From NCBI GenBank assembly GCA_020736575.1, contig JAGPYM010000004.1, positions 1,240,001-1,304,000 on the forward strand: a DNA stretch of 64,000 nt, read 5' to 3'. This DNA is from Thelonectria olida (Eukaryota; Ascomycota; Sordariomycetes; Hypocreales; Nectriaceae). Position 1 is the stretch's first letter. Every line of letters starts with the position of its first letter. Of the stretch, positions 1 to 10,353 are shown in pieces. A program made the position numbers and the translations under genes. The notes beneath the pieces were generated by a model. That model worked only from the letters and a program-made list of their open reading frames with translations. It was not told where the DNA came from and searched no databases.

Positions 1-1299
1 AATGTGCGAGATTTGTACTGGTGGTATTGCAAAATGGATGTGTATCAGAGTATGCTGGGCGGCACTAAATTATTGTAAGTCTGATTGCCTGCAAGAACCA
101 TATATCAATGGTGACTAATTTGTCAAAGCATGGAGTACGAGTGCTGGACTCAATGCCCACCTCGCTCACCGATGTCCAAGTTGGAGGCCATGTAAGAACC
201 AGCTTAACCGCTTATCCATGACTTCTTTGTTCGTTGCTAACTGGTCAACAAGATATGGAACATACGATCACCTAATATTACTACTGGGACGGCTGGCAGA
301 TTTTGCTTCCAAGGACGTAGCACGGAAGAGAAGAGCATTTCATAACAAGCCCGCTCCACCAGGAGCACCATCACCCCCAACTTTCCCTGGCATTGTGCCT
401 ACAACTGGGAACTTCAAGGTGCCTATGGGGTTTACGCCCCCGCGAGATGCATCTCCGCAGAGTGACGCCACTGAAGATTACGATCCTGATGCCAGTTATG
501 AAGCAGCGATGCAAGAATGGGAGGGGATTAAAGAGGCATTCGCAAGCTTCGAGAAAAGCCTCGGCCCCGAATTCCAGCCTCTACGGCCAGAGTACTCGGA
601 TCGGAGGGACTCGCCGTTTGGGATGACTCTGCAATACCGGACATTCTCAGTTGCAGGAATCTGGATGAACTTCTATATGGGAATGATCCACTTGTATCGA
701 ACCCACCCCAACATGGCCCCAGCAGCCATGCAGGCGGCTGGCATGGCAGCACCACAAACCGGACAGTTCTCCAATAAGCTCGGGCGTGTAGCTGCAGGCT
801 TGTCAGATGACTGCAGCCAAATGACGGAGATTAGCACTCTCGTCAGTGCCGCTTTCATCGAGAGTTGTTTCTGCCTATTCGTGGCAGCCATCGAGGTATG
901 ATTCCCCACGTCGAAGCACTCACCGGCACCATGGTCTTACACTAAAATCTCTACCAGTATCAAGACAATGCTCAGCGGCAATGGGTTGTTCATCGTCTAC
1001 GCGACATCTCTCGTCTGACGGGCTGGCAATCCGCGAGACAAATTGCCAACGGCTGCGAGTCGGCCTGGGTTAAGGCCGCTCAACTCGGGCGCGGTCCAGA
1101 ATATCACCGCACCGAGGAGACGGGTGTTCCTATATCCGTCTGGCAGAACCCGCGGCGTATCGACCGTGTCATCAAGGAGCTAAAACCTGGCGAAGACCAA
1201 CGGCTGGTCTTGGCCAAGTCTGAACGCGCTTATTACGCACTTGGGTTAATCGGTGTTGAGCATGACCTTGAAGTCTTGGAATTGAAAGACGAAGGTTAA
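1..1299 (+). CDS. Fungal Zn2Cys6-type transcription factor, C-terminal regulatory region (partial, 5' end outside window)
   Basis: Four exons are visible: 1-74, 129-191, 253-895 and 958-1299, ending in TAA. Introns 75-128, 192-252 and 896-957 have GTAAG/GTATG donors, branch-like TGACTAAT and TGCTAAC sequences and AG acceptors, and the frame runs through all joins. The first exon is open to the window edge, so the N-terminus, where a Zn2Cys6 DNA-binding domain would lie, is missing. The visible protein starts with VRDLYWWYCKMDVYQS and continues through a helical segment around GTYDHLILLLGRLADF, a Pro-rich linker and a C-terminal helical part. This matches what I know of the regulatory half of fungal C6 regulators, which lies C-terminal to the zinc cluster in nuclear transcription factors. 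The assignment is from family resemblance only; target genes cannot be inferred. Confidence 0.75.
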
Positions 1300-1687
1300 C
1301 AGGCTGAGGGAAGTGAGAGGCGAGCCAGTGGAAAACTTGACGCGTCGTTTAGTTATCGGCCCATGCCTGTTACTTGTGGTGAGTCATGTTTCTCAGCGTT
1401 CGCCTGTACAAAGTATAGACCAAGGAATCCAGACTACCTTAGGGGTAGGGTTTGGATATGTTGGATAGTGTGAGTTGGAAAGGGTAGTTGTTAGATATGT
1501 GGCGTGCTTCACCCTCAGTACCCTTAACATTAATGATACATAATTTAAACCGTTTCTTCTGGCCGAAGCCTTGTCTACGTGTCCCTGGGTGGGAAGGCAG
1601 TCCGGCCCGACATCATAACTGGGTGGACGTTTCTCTATTTCTTGGTTCCCTGTTGTAGCCACGTTTCTCTTCCTATTCCCTTCTTTC
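1300..1687. other. Intergenic region between convergent genes
   Basis: This stretch separates the 3' ends of the transcription-factor gene (+) and the proteasome gene (-). It should hold both 3' untranslated regions and polyadenylation signals. I see no conserved reading frame, repeat or RNA gene in it. Confidence 0.6.
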
Positions 1688-2626
1688 TTAGTTGGCCGGC
1701 AGCCGCTCCACAACCGTGGCCATTTCCTCATCTGTGTATATTCTGAAACCCTTCTCGCGGGTGACGCTTGCGAGCTGCACGTTCTTGGCATCAAGTTTCT
1801 CCTCCATCACCTGCTTCAATGTCTTGAGTACGAGGGTCTCTGCATCCGTGAGGGTCAAGGACTGTTGTCAGGTCAGCGACTGACTCCCGTAATCAATGGC
1901 GGAGAAAGGCGGGGGGGACTAGGGGCCGTTCAAAGCGGGAAACCTTACCTTGTGGTACTCGTTCTGAAGCTCAGCCTGGGCACCCTCCGAGCCAGAGCCA
2001 ATGGCCTTGGCGTCGTAGCGATAAAAGGTACCGCTTGGCTCGGCATGAAACAGCTGAGGGCCGTCCTCGTCGAAGCCAGCAATAAGCAGGGCAACACCAA
2101 AAGGGCGACTCATGATGGTCTCTTCGCCATCAGCACCCTCACCGAAGCGCAGAGCAAGGTCGCAGATGGCCTGGGTGCAGGACTCAACACGGAGGTTCTC
2201 ATTGTAGTTGAAGGCGTGGGACTGGCACTCGACGCGGGCGTGCTCGACCATGGAGCGGGCGTCGGCCTGGAGGCCGGACATGGCACAGCCAATGTGACGG
2301 TCAATCTCTACAATCTTCTCGACGGAGGAGGTCTCGAGAAGGGTCGAGGTGACACGCTTCTCAACGCCGAGGATGACGCCCTCGGAGGTGGCGACGCCGA
2401 TGGCCGTGGAGCCGAGCTTGATGGCCTCGAGGGAGTATTCGACCTGGAAGAGACGGCCTTCGGGCGAGAAGGTGTTGATGCCGCGGTCTGTGACAAGGAA
2501 GAGGGGTTAGAGCGAAGTTCGGTGAGTGCGCTGATGCGTAGTGAGAGCAAGAGACGGCGTCTCGTAGTGATACATAGCGGGGATGAGAGGGGAGAACATG
2601 CCGTATTCCGATCTTGCCATAAACAT
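1688..2626 (-). CDS. PUP2: 20S proteasome subunit alpha type-5
   Basis: Three exons on the minus strand, 2626-2602, 2487-1949 and 1861-1688, encode 245 aa, the usual length for alpha-5. The N-terminus MFMARSEY joins [18 protein letters not shown] across intron 1, which is the conserved alpha-ring N-terminal motif of this subunit. Further matches are the region ending [41 protein letters not shown] and LKQVMEEKL. The subunit is a non-catalytic part of the outer alpha ring of the 20S core and takes part in gating. Intron 1 (2601-2488) has a GC donor (GCATGT) with a CACAG acceptor; no GT donor keeps the frame. Intron 2 (1948-1862) is canonical, with CTGAC near its end. The gene is divergent to the GCP2 gene, sharing about 790 bp of upstream DNA. 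Confidence 0.96.
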
Positions 2627-3415
2627 CTTGGCGGTGTTTCTCTGTGAAAGTCTGGGGAGACGGGGTTATGCGGTGCCGGAGGCGAGAAGAGTCAAAAGGG
2701 GCAAAGGCGAGAGTTCGTTATGGCGGATTGAGCAAAGTAAGAGAGTGGTGGTTAATTAGCTAAGGTGTAGATGTAGAGACTGGGGGAGCTTCTTGGTGGA
2801 GTTGGACTTTTGGAGTTGATGCTAGGCAAGCAGCCCGCCTACGTAGCCGCAGCCGCGTTGAGAGCTGCTGGGGCTGGAGCTCCCTGTACGTCAGGGGATG
2901 GAAGCTGCGGCGCCACAATGGAGCAGACTTCACCGCCACAGTTGTTTTGTTTCCCTTTGAGCTACCACGAGTTAAACCCGTTCGGGGCTTGCCTTGAATA
3001 ATTCCTTCTTATTGTCTCGAGGGCGTGACGAGGCGATGTGCCGTTTATCCTTGATGGAGGAATAGAATCTAGAGGCTACAATCGGGAATATATCTCGCAG
3101 ATATTTTTAAATGATCCATCCTTCTTCCTTTCCTTTCTTTGAAGTTGCCATTGGAGAGATGTAATTATCTGATCACAGGCAAGCCAGTAACACACATATT
3201 CCCGACGCGACCCAACCCCACGTCTCACGAGGCGCGATTGGGCACAACTTACAAGCCCCAGGACAGCTCCAAACATTAAACAACTCCCGATCTTTGTCCC
3301 CCACCACCAAGTCCAGATAATAGCCGCCTTTATCTGGTAACTTGTACCGAATTACCGATAGACCGCGCTGGTCATTCGAGGCTCAGCGCCCTCGCTGCAG
3401 ATGTAGCCCGCCATC
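2627..3415. promoter_or_regulatory. Shared upstream region of proteasome alpha-5 (-) and GCP2 (+)
   Basis: The two start codons face away from each other over 789 bp, so both promoters must lie here. I looked for the yeast Rpn4/PACE sequence GGTGGCAAA and did not see an exact copy. Short open frames here show no conserved sequence. Assigning this as a promoter is inference from gene orientation. Confidence 0.5.
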
Positions 3416-6307
3416 ATGTCCGGTGCACAGCGAGCATCTTCCCGACCCAACGTCCAAGGCGACGACCGGCCCCGCGTCTCGGCCGCCCATGCCAGCAACA
3501 GCTTCAAGAGCGAGCGCTCCGACTCCAACAAGGGGCCGTCGCCTCGCCCGGGTGCCTATTCGAGCATGCATAAACGAACTGCCTCGGGAGCCACGCGCGC
3601 CACCAGTAGGAACGCCGACGAGCGCCGCTTCGAGGAGAGGAGGGTTACCGAGCGCACGTACGAGACGCACGTCGAGAGAGTGGCTAGGACTACGAGCCCG
3701 GACAGACATCGTCGGAGCGGTGCCCCGGAGACCAGAGCAGATGCGCCAAGACACAAGACGCCCGAGCTGAAAGTCAGGGAGCAGAGGGCTGAGACTCCGC
3801 AAGGTAGAACACCACCAAGCAAAGGACCAAGCAGCTCAAGACTAACTCTGGATGCAGCACCATGGAACCCCGAAGCCACCCTTCTACCTCACACAACCGC
3901 ACCTCTAGCATCTCGAATATCCATTCCTCCCCTTGCATCGACCGTACCGCAAGCCCCTCAGCCCAAACCCCTGAGCGAGCTGAGTCTAGAGTTACAAGAA
4001 GCAGCCATTGTTGAGGACCTTCTCTTTGTCTTTATGGGCTACGAAGGGCAGTACATCAGGTTTGCCAAAGGCTACGATCCTAATGAAGAGAGAGACCGAT
4101 TATCCGGGCCGACCTTCAGGATACTACCAGGCCTTGACCCCAGTCTGCAGGACCTCACTCAGTCAATGCTGAAGATGGCAACTTACTATTCCGCGTTGGT
4201 GGCTTTTGTTGATGTACAGAGCCGCGAGCAGTTCGGTGCTGTCAACCACGCCCTTTGCGCATCAATAAGAAAGTTTCTGCAGGACTACCTAGTCATGATT
4301 GCTCAGCTAGAGACGCAATTCCTGACGAGCGATACCTTCACGGTCCATGTGCTCAACATCCACACCATGTCGACAAGCCATCTGATGCTCCAGTTGTATT
4401 CGTTGGCGCATGAGCTCCTCAAGAAGAACGCGTTGCTGGACGACGAGAGTGAAGATGAGGAGGATGATGGGGACGACTACGATAATATTCTCAGGCAACT
4501 ACAAGATGGAGGCGAGCTAATGCCAGGGAATATGACGGGCAAGAAGATTTGCAAGGGCGGTGTTGTTCTGGGACTCATTACAAGCCGACTCGAGTCAATG
4601 TCAGGAGACCCAGCTGCCCGAGCGCTGCTAACATCTCTCCTGCGGGATGCCAGCAAGCCATACATGGTTATGCTCAACGAGTGGCTCCATCATGGTGGTA
4701 TCCACGATCCTCATGCCGAATTCCTCATTAAGGAGCAGAAGAGCATCCGGCGTGAGAGACTGGAGCAGGACTACACAGACGAGTACTGGGAAAGAAGGTA
4801 TACGATCCGAGACCAGGACGTGCCGCCGCAGTTACAAGGAGTCAAGGACAAGGTCTTGCTGGCTGGAAAGTACCTCAACGTCGTCCGCGAGTGCGGTGGT
4901 GTCGACGTCAGCAAGGTCGTCAAGGACGTTCCCACCTCCTTTGACGACAACCGCTTCCTCGAGAATGTCAACAACGCCTATGCCCATGCCAACGAGTCCC
5001 TGATGCAGCTCCTTCTCACCACGCACGCCCTCCCCGCTCGCCTCCGATCCCTCAAGCATTATTTCTTCCTCGACCCGTCAGACTACTTCTCCTATTTCCT
5101 CGAGCTGGGCGCCTCGGAGCTACGCAAGCCTGTCAAGGCTGTTAACACCGGCAAGCTACAGTCCTTGCTGGATTTGGTTCTGCGTCAACCCGGGAGCATT
5201 GTATCACTCGATCCTTTCAAGGATGATGTCAAGGTCGAGAAGAACGAGACTCCTCTGGTCCGGTCCTTGCAGCGGGTTGTCAACATCACAGGTATCGAGC
5301 AAGGCGAAGCCCTTCAGCCCGTATCTAATCAACCGATGGAGAACGACAAAAACGCCATTGGCTTCACCTCACTACAACTCGACTATGCAGTTCCCTTCCC
5401 CGTGTCCCTCGTTATCAGCCGCAAGACAGTGTGGCGATACCAAGCGCTGTTCCGCTACCTCCTCTCCCTACGTTACCTCGAGTCGCAACTGTCAACGACC
5501 TGGCAGACGCAAACTCGCGGTGTGAGTTGGGCTCACAGGGGTCCCAATCGCAACCTGGAGATTTGGAAACGTCGCGTCTGGACCCTGCGCGCTCGCATGC
5601 TTGTTTTCGTCCAGCAGTTGTTATACTTTTGCACCGCCGAGGTCATCGAGCCAAACTGGACCAAGTTCATGTCGAGTCTGAAGACAAAGGATAAGAGCGC
5701 CGACCAGCTGAGCCCCGGAGGTGTCAATCGAACTGTCGATGAACTGATGCAGGATCATGTCGACTTCTTGGATACTTGTCTCAAGGAGTGCATGCTTACC
5801 AATAGCAAGTTGCTCAGGGTGCGTAGTTACCAGCTCATCCACTCCTTTCAACTCACCTTCCAACTAACTCTGCGTCTTCAGATTCATTCCAAGCTCATGC
5901 AGACATGCACCATCTTCGCCGCCTACACAAACTGGCTCACGCGCGAACTCGAGAAGTCAGATCCGGACCTCTCCGGCACCAACAAGCCTACCACCATGAC
6001 CGACGACCAGTGGAAGCACTTCCAGGCCACCAAAGCTGCCCAGCGAGGGTCCACGTCGGCCCATGCAGACACCTCGACCGCCTCCGCCGCTCCGGGCGCC
6101 GACCTAGATGCGCGCATCGACAACCTGTTTGAGATCATCCGCAAGTGGGAGAGCAACTTTAGCCGTCACTTGCAGATTCTGCTCGACGCGCTGAACCACT
6201 ATGCCGCCACCGAGACGGTTGTCTTGTTGAGCTTGTGTGCCCGGCTGAGCACGGCAAACCAGGGCACCGAGTATGCAGGGCTGCGGACCGAGGAGGAGTC
6301 GGCTTGA
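3416..6307 (+). CDS. SPC97: Gamma-tubulin complex component 2 (GCP2/Spc97/Alp4 family)
   Basis: Two exons, 3416-5818 and 5882-6307, give 942 aa. The N-terminal ~185 residues are basic, Ser/Pro-rich and low in complexity. The Spc97/Spc98 core starts at AAIVEDLLFVFMGYEGQYIRF and contains GALVAFVDV-like helices, VNHALCASIRKFLQDYL, the invariant HDPHAEFLI and DEYWERRYTI segment, GKYLNVVRECGG, LRKPV, and DFLDTCLKECMLTN. The match is clearly better to GCP2 than to GCP3. An acidic insert (DDESEDEEDDGDD) sits in the N-terminal GRIP region. The protein helps assemble the gamma-tubulin small complex that nucleates microtubules at spindle pole bodies. Intron 5819-5881 is 63 nt and stop-free, so the whole locus is also one open frame; family alignment (LLR joined to IHSKLMQTC) shows it is removed. 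The start is the first in-frame ATG. Confidence 0.93.
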   Translation: MSGAQRASSRPNVQGDDRPRVSAAHASNSFKSERSDSNKGPSPRPGAYSSMHKRTASGATRATSRNADERRFEERRVTERTYETHVERVARTTSPDRHRRSGAPETRADAPRHKTPELKVREQRAETPQGRTPPSKGPSSSRLTLDAAPWNPEATLLPHTTAPLASRISIPPLASTVPQAPQPKPLSELSLELQEAAIVEDLLFVFMGYEGQYIRFAKGYDPNEERDRLSGPTFRILPGLDPSLQDLTQSMLKMATYYSALVAFVDVQSREQFGAVNHALCASIRKFLQDYLVMIAQLETQFLTSDTFTVHVLNIHTMSTSHLMLQLYSLAHELLKKNALLDDESEDEEDDGDDYDNILRQLQDGGELMPGNMTGKKICKGGVVLGLITSRLESMSGDPAARALLTSLLRDASKPYMVMLNEWLHHGGIHDPHAEFLIKEQKSIRRERLEQDYTDEYWERRYTIRDQDVPPQLQGVKDKVLLAGKYLNVVRECGGVDVSKVVKDVPTSFDDNRFLENVNNAYAHANESLMQLLLTTHALPARLRSLKHYFFLDPSDYFSYFLELGASELRKPVKAVNTGKLQSLLDLVLRQPGSIVSLDPFKDDVKVEKNETPLVRSLQRVVNITGIEQGEALQPVSNQPMENDKNAIGFTSLQLDYAVPFPVSLVISRKTVWRYQALFRYLLSLRYLESQLSTTWQTQTRGVSWAHRGPNRNLEIWKRRVWTLRARMLVFVQQLLYFCTAEVIEPNWTKFMSSLKTKDKSADQLSPGGVNRTVDELMQDHVDFLDTCLKECMLTNSKLLRVRSYQLIHSFQLTFQLTLRLQIHSKLMQTCTIFAAYTNWLTRELEKSDPDLSGTNKPTTMTDDQWKHFQATKAAQRGSTSAHADTSTASAAPGADLDARIDNLFEIIRKWESNFSRHLQILLDALNHYAATETVVLLSLCARLSTANQGTEYAGLRTEEESA

Positions 6308-6873
6308 TCAGTGCCATGTCTGCGTGCTCTATTGGGATGTGGATAGGGGGCTCTGGAAGAGTAGGTTGGCCACAAAAAGGTAGATTGGCGTTGAGGCAAA
6401 TTAGATACTGGGGTCACTGAGGCTTAGATACCACTGAATTGACGGATTCAACGACTATAACTTGTCCATGAAAGTCATTAGATTGTCTACCGAGCCGTCC
6501 AAGGGACACGCCGTGGGGATCCAAGTTTATTGATAGCCTTGGTATTTAATCCTCTCCTACCTACCGCCTACGCCCCCATGCAATACCAAGCCATGCAATA
6601 CCAAGCCCCAAGATGTCCCCGCCTTCCATTTGCCAGAAAACCTCTCGTGAGAGCAGATGTAAGTTGTTTGTCCTCGCCTAATGTAGCACAAAACCAAAAA
6701 AAAAACCACCACCATGATCTGGCTCTGTCCCAGAGCGGAGAGATCAAGTGTAAGTGCCTGAAAGGAGATGAGAGAGAAAAAATTCAAGGAAATAATCACA
6801 CCAAAAACGCCCTCCCAATGCAGAAGAGAACATGGCCGCCCAATTAGTCGTGTAAGTTGGGTATCTTCGTCGC
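6308..6873. other. Intergenic region between convergent genes
   Basis: This is the 3' flank of the GCP2 gene (+) and the SNF2 gene (-). It is rich in short repeats such as CATGCAATACCAAGCC, which occurs twice in tandem near 6578-6606. No conserved coding sequence or RNA gene is visible. Confidence 0.5.
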
Positions 6874-9800
6874 TCATTTGAAAAGACTTCGCAGGTCCAT
6901 TAGCTTTTGCCGGGCCGCCTCTGCCTTGTCCAATGCCTTGTTTTGACCGTCCATGCTGAGACTGGCAAGCTTCATCTTCTTCTCCTGAAGCTCCAGCATC
7001 TTTTCCTCAAAGCTATCGCGCATGATGTATCGAACGGTTCGCACAGGTCTCTTCTGACCCAATCGGTGCACACGGTCGACCGCCTGCGCTTCTGCTGCCG
7101 GGTTGTACTGAGGCTCCATGACATAAACATTGTTGCCTGCTGTCAGATTGAGACCCAATCCACCGGCCATGATCGAGACCAGAATGACATGAACGCTGTT
7201 GTCCTCCCTGAACTTGTCCATCGCTGCAGTACGTGCTGTGCGGCTCATACTACCATCCAGTCTTGTGAACGTAATTCCGGAGGCAGTGAGAGCAAGCTCA
7301 ATGAGATCGAGATGCGAGGTCCACCCAGAGAAGACGACAGATTTGAACGGCGGTTCGGATGGATTCGCTTCACTTGCCTCCTTCGACTTCAAGAGATCTT
7401 CCATCAATGCTCGTGTCTTGGTATGTGGCCCATCGTACCTGTCCAGCTTCTTCCCAAGGTTCTTAGACTTGGGTCTCGCAGGTCCATTGTGCTCGGCATC
7501 AACTTCGCGGCGATGAAGCTGCACAAATGAGTGCCTGACGTATACGTTGCAGATAGGGCAACTGCTCGCCGTCTCGCCAGGTCTTAGTGTCTGTCGCACT
7601 CGTTCTCTGTAATTCTTGATACACGAACGGCAAATGACATGAAAGCAGGGTGTCATGAAACCGAGAATGTCATCCTGCCCTTCCACTTCAATGTTGGAGC
7701 TTTCAATAGAGCTGAGCTTCCTGTTGCACTCGATGCAGGCATCATTGTTCGTCTCCTGCATTAAAGTGAACATCTCATGCGCTTTCTGGTCCGAAAGTGA
7801 CGGTTTGTCGTCATCGTCGTCGTCGTCGATATCGATTGCCATTTCTGCCGACATTCCTTGAAGGACTTCCAGATCTGTATCATTGAGGAGGTCTTTGCCG
7901 TGCGCACAGAGTAGTCGAAGTCGCAAGATAGCCTTCAAAATATGAATGTAGGTATTTCCGCCCAGAGCCTTCTCGTTGTTAAGTCCTGCAAGAACCTTGA
8001 CACGGTCTTGCGCGTTCTTCGCGAATAGCTCATAGATGCTACGCTCCTCTGGGCTGAAGTCGAGTTTCACGACAAGATCCTCTCGTGGAGGCAGGTTAAT
8101 CTTGTCCTTCAGACGACGCAGTGTAATCGTATCTACGAGGACGCGCAGTTTTGGTACAATCTCGGGGTCGCATGCCTTGAAAGGCTCGACGATGTAACGA
8201 AGGAACTTTCCTCGATCATGAAATGGGTGAAGACGAAGAAATGCGAGAAGCGCTGCCAAATCGTCCAACCGGTTCTGTACAGGCGTGCCGGTTACCGCCC
8301 AGCGTCTCTCCGCTTGAAGTCGACAGATGGCCTTAAACTGTAAAGTTGAATGCTCGCGGATCATGTGCGCTTCGTCGAGTACGATTCTGAACCAACCAAG
8401 CTGCTCCAGAGGATAGATTCCGTCCTTGCCCTTTCGACGAGAACTCAGTTCATTGGATACGGAGCCGTAAGTCGTAATGACGAGATCAAACGTTGCAAGC
8501 TTCGCAGGGTCCTTGATTCGCCCGGACCCGTGGTAGATGTGATAACTGAGGGTTCCAGGTTGGATGTGCTGCTTGATTTGTTCTTCCCAGTTGGTAACTG
8601 TGCTGAGGGGGCAAACGAGCAGCGTAGATTTGGCGTTCCTGAGCAAGGGGGTTAGGCTGAGACTCGGCTGATGAGCCAAACCCTCATGCCTGGATGGCTT
8701 CATTTCTGGTGCCTCGGGTTGGACAGGTAGCAGTTGTGACCACTGGTTCGCAGCATCAAGGCAACTGGTGAGTAGAGACAAAACGCTTAGGGTCTTTCCA
8801 AGACCCATCATATCGGCAAGAATTCCACCACGGGTTTCCGCAGGTGGTTTCGCCTGGTTTTGACCAGTGATGACATTGAAAAAGAGCTTCTGGCCGGTCG
8901 CGCTCATCTTAGTTTGCCAAAACGAGACCATGTTCTTTTCTTGACTTAGAACTTCCCGCGGCTTCTCCCTTGCCATCATGAAGTAAAGTCCCTGTTTCTG
9001 GTGCTTGAGAAGAGGCGTTGTGACCATTGGAGGAGGGTCCATTTCTTGTAAATCTTCGCTTCGCGTGAGAGAATCGAACACGCCCATAACTTCGGAGCGA
9101 ATCTCTTCGACGGTGCGGTTTGTCATGATGGGGGTGCCTGGTGATTGTCCGTCTGTAGAATATGTTCTAGGCGGAGGGGGGCGGTACTCCATGACGTGGG
9201 GATTCTGCACCCGAATTCCTTTCTGGACCAGGTAAGGGGCAAGCAGTTTCTGGCCATATTTGCTCAAGTGAGCTCCTACATTCCGCGCATACTTGAGAGG
9301 TCCATACATGACAACATCAAGGACATAGGACCGTGAGGTTTGTTGGCCGGGTTCTTCTCCAGGTTTCTTGGGCTGGGGAGGGATCCGACACTCGGTTCTT
9401 AAACGAATATTCGAGTCGAGCAGAGGAGCAACTGCACGCGCGTTTGCGGCTTCCACGTGGCCAATGATCTGTCGGGTATGGTCGTAGGCTTGAATTTTCA
9501 GAGACGGATCCCCGACCTGCCTTTTCAACACCACTTTTATTGCAGGTTGGTATCCTGGCCCCCAGACGCTCTGGGTACCTGGCTTTGGAGATGGCACTCG
9601 CATGCAGGTCAAACTTGCTTTAATCATGCCATAACAAACTTCCTCGTCGCGAGGATCTCGTACGATAACATCCTCATCGTCGTTTCCTGGTCGTTGTCAG
9701 TATCAACTTTCAACACAAATAGATCAAACATTTTTATACCATCTGTTAGATCAACGGTCATAGCTTGTGAAGCAGTGGAGCCATCAGCCTCTCTTCTTTT

Positions 9801-10353
9801 TTCCTGCACGTATTCTCCGAGAATACCACTCCCACCACGGATGACAGCAGGGCCCCCATCTTGGGAGAGTTCCCAGTCCTCGGTCTTGCGTCGCTTGGGC
9901 TGGGGAACATTTGAGCGATGCTGAACATTATTCATGCGCTCTATCCAGCCTCCCACGCCGTTAGCGCCATTAGCATGCACACTGCTGGGGGTGGATGCTC
10001 GACTAGAGGGGCCAGCCGAGGCAGATTCATTTGGGCTAGAGAATTGGAATACTACCGAGTCGTTCGGGTTGGAGTTGGAGTGAGGTCTCAAGATTTGGGA
10101 CGAAGAGAACTGTCGTAGGGCGGGATTCTGTGTATCGGGGGTCGTGTTTCGACGGTTTGGCTGCAGCAACGCAGCCGGGTTCCATGGCGGAACGGCATTT
10201 GCAGTCCGAGGGGTATGACCTTTCATCTGTGTTAGTACACAAAGAACGTGTTGTGAGGCGTAGATGGTTCCAAAGGCTCTGGGTAGTTTCCTCGGTCGTG
10301 GAAACATCGGGAAATGTTGAAAAGTGGGAGAAGGAATTACCATTCGCTGCCAT
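6874..10353 (-). CDS. SNF2-family DNA-dependent ATPase with internal RING finger (HLTF/Rad5/Rad16-like)
   Basis: Three exons, 10353-10341, 10219-9740 and 9686-6874, encode 1101 aa. Intron 1 (10340-10220) has a GTAATT donor and a GTACTAAC branch; intron 2 (9739-9687) ends CTGACAACGACCAG. The order is typical of the RING-containing SNF2 branch: an N-terminal region with VCYGMIKASL and VLDVVMYGPLKYA; ATPase motif I DMMGLGKT near residues 456-463; DEAH at 602-605; VTGTPVQNRLDDL; an Asp run; a C3HC4 RING with ligands near C814, C817, C844, H846, C849, C852, C873 and C876; then the C-terminal helicase motif with VHRLGQKRPV. Family members act in chromatin remodelling, replication-stress tolerance and ubiquitin or SUMO signalling; which ortholog this is cannot be decided here. 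The first exon is only 13 nt (MAAN plus one base). Confidence 0.9.

Noticed and set aside
1865..2647. 260-codon plus-strand frame antisense to the proteasome gene
   Set aside because: It spans the real exons and an intron of the alpha-5 gene on the other strand and its Gly/Leu/Ala-rich product is a shadow of that coding sequence.
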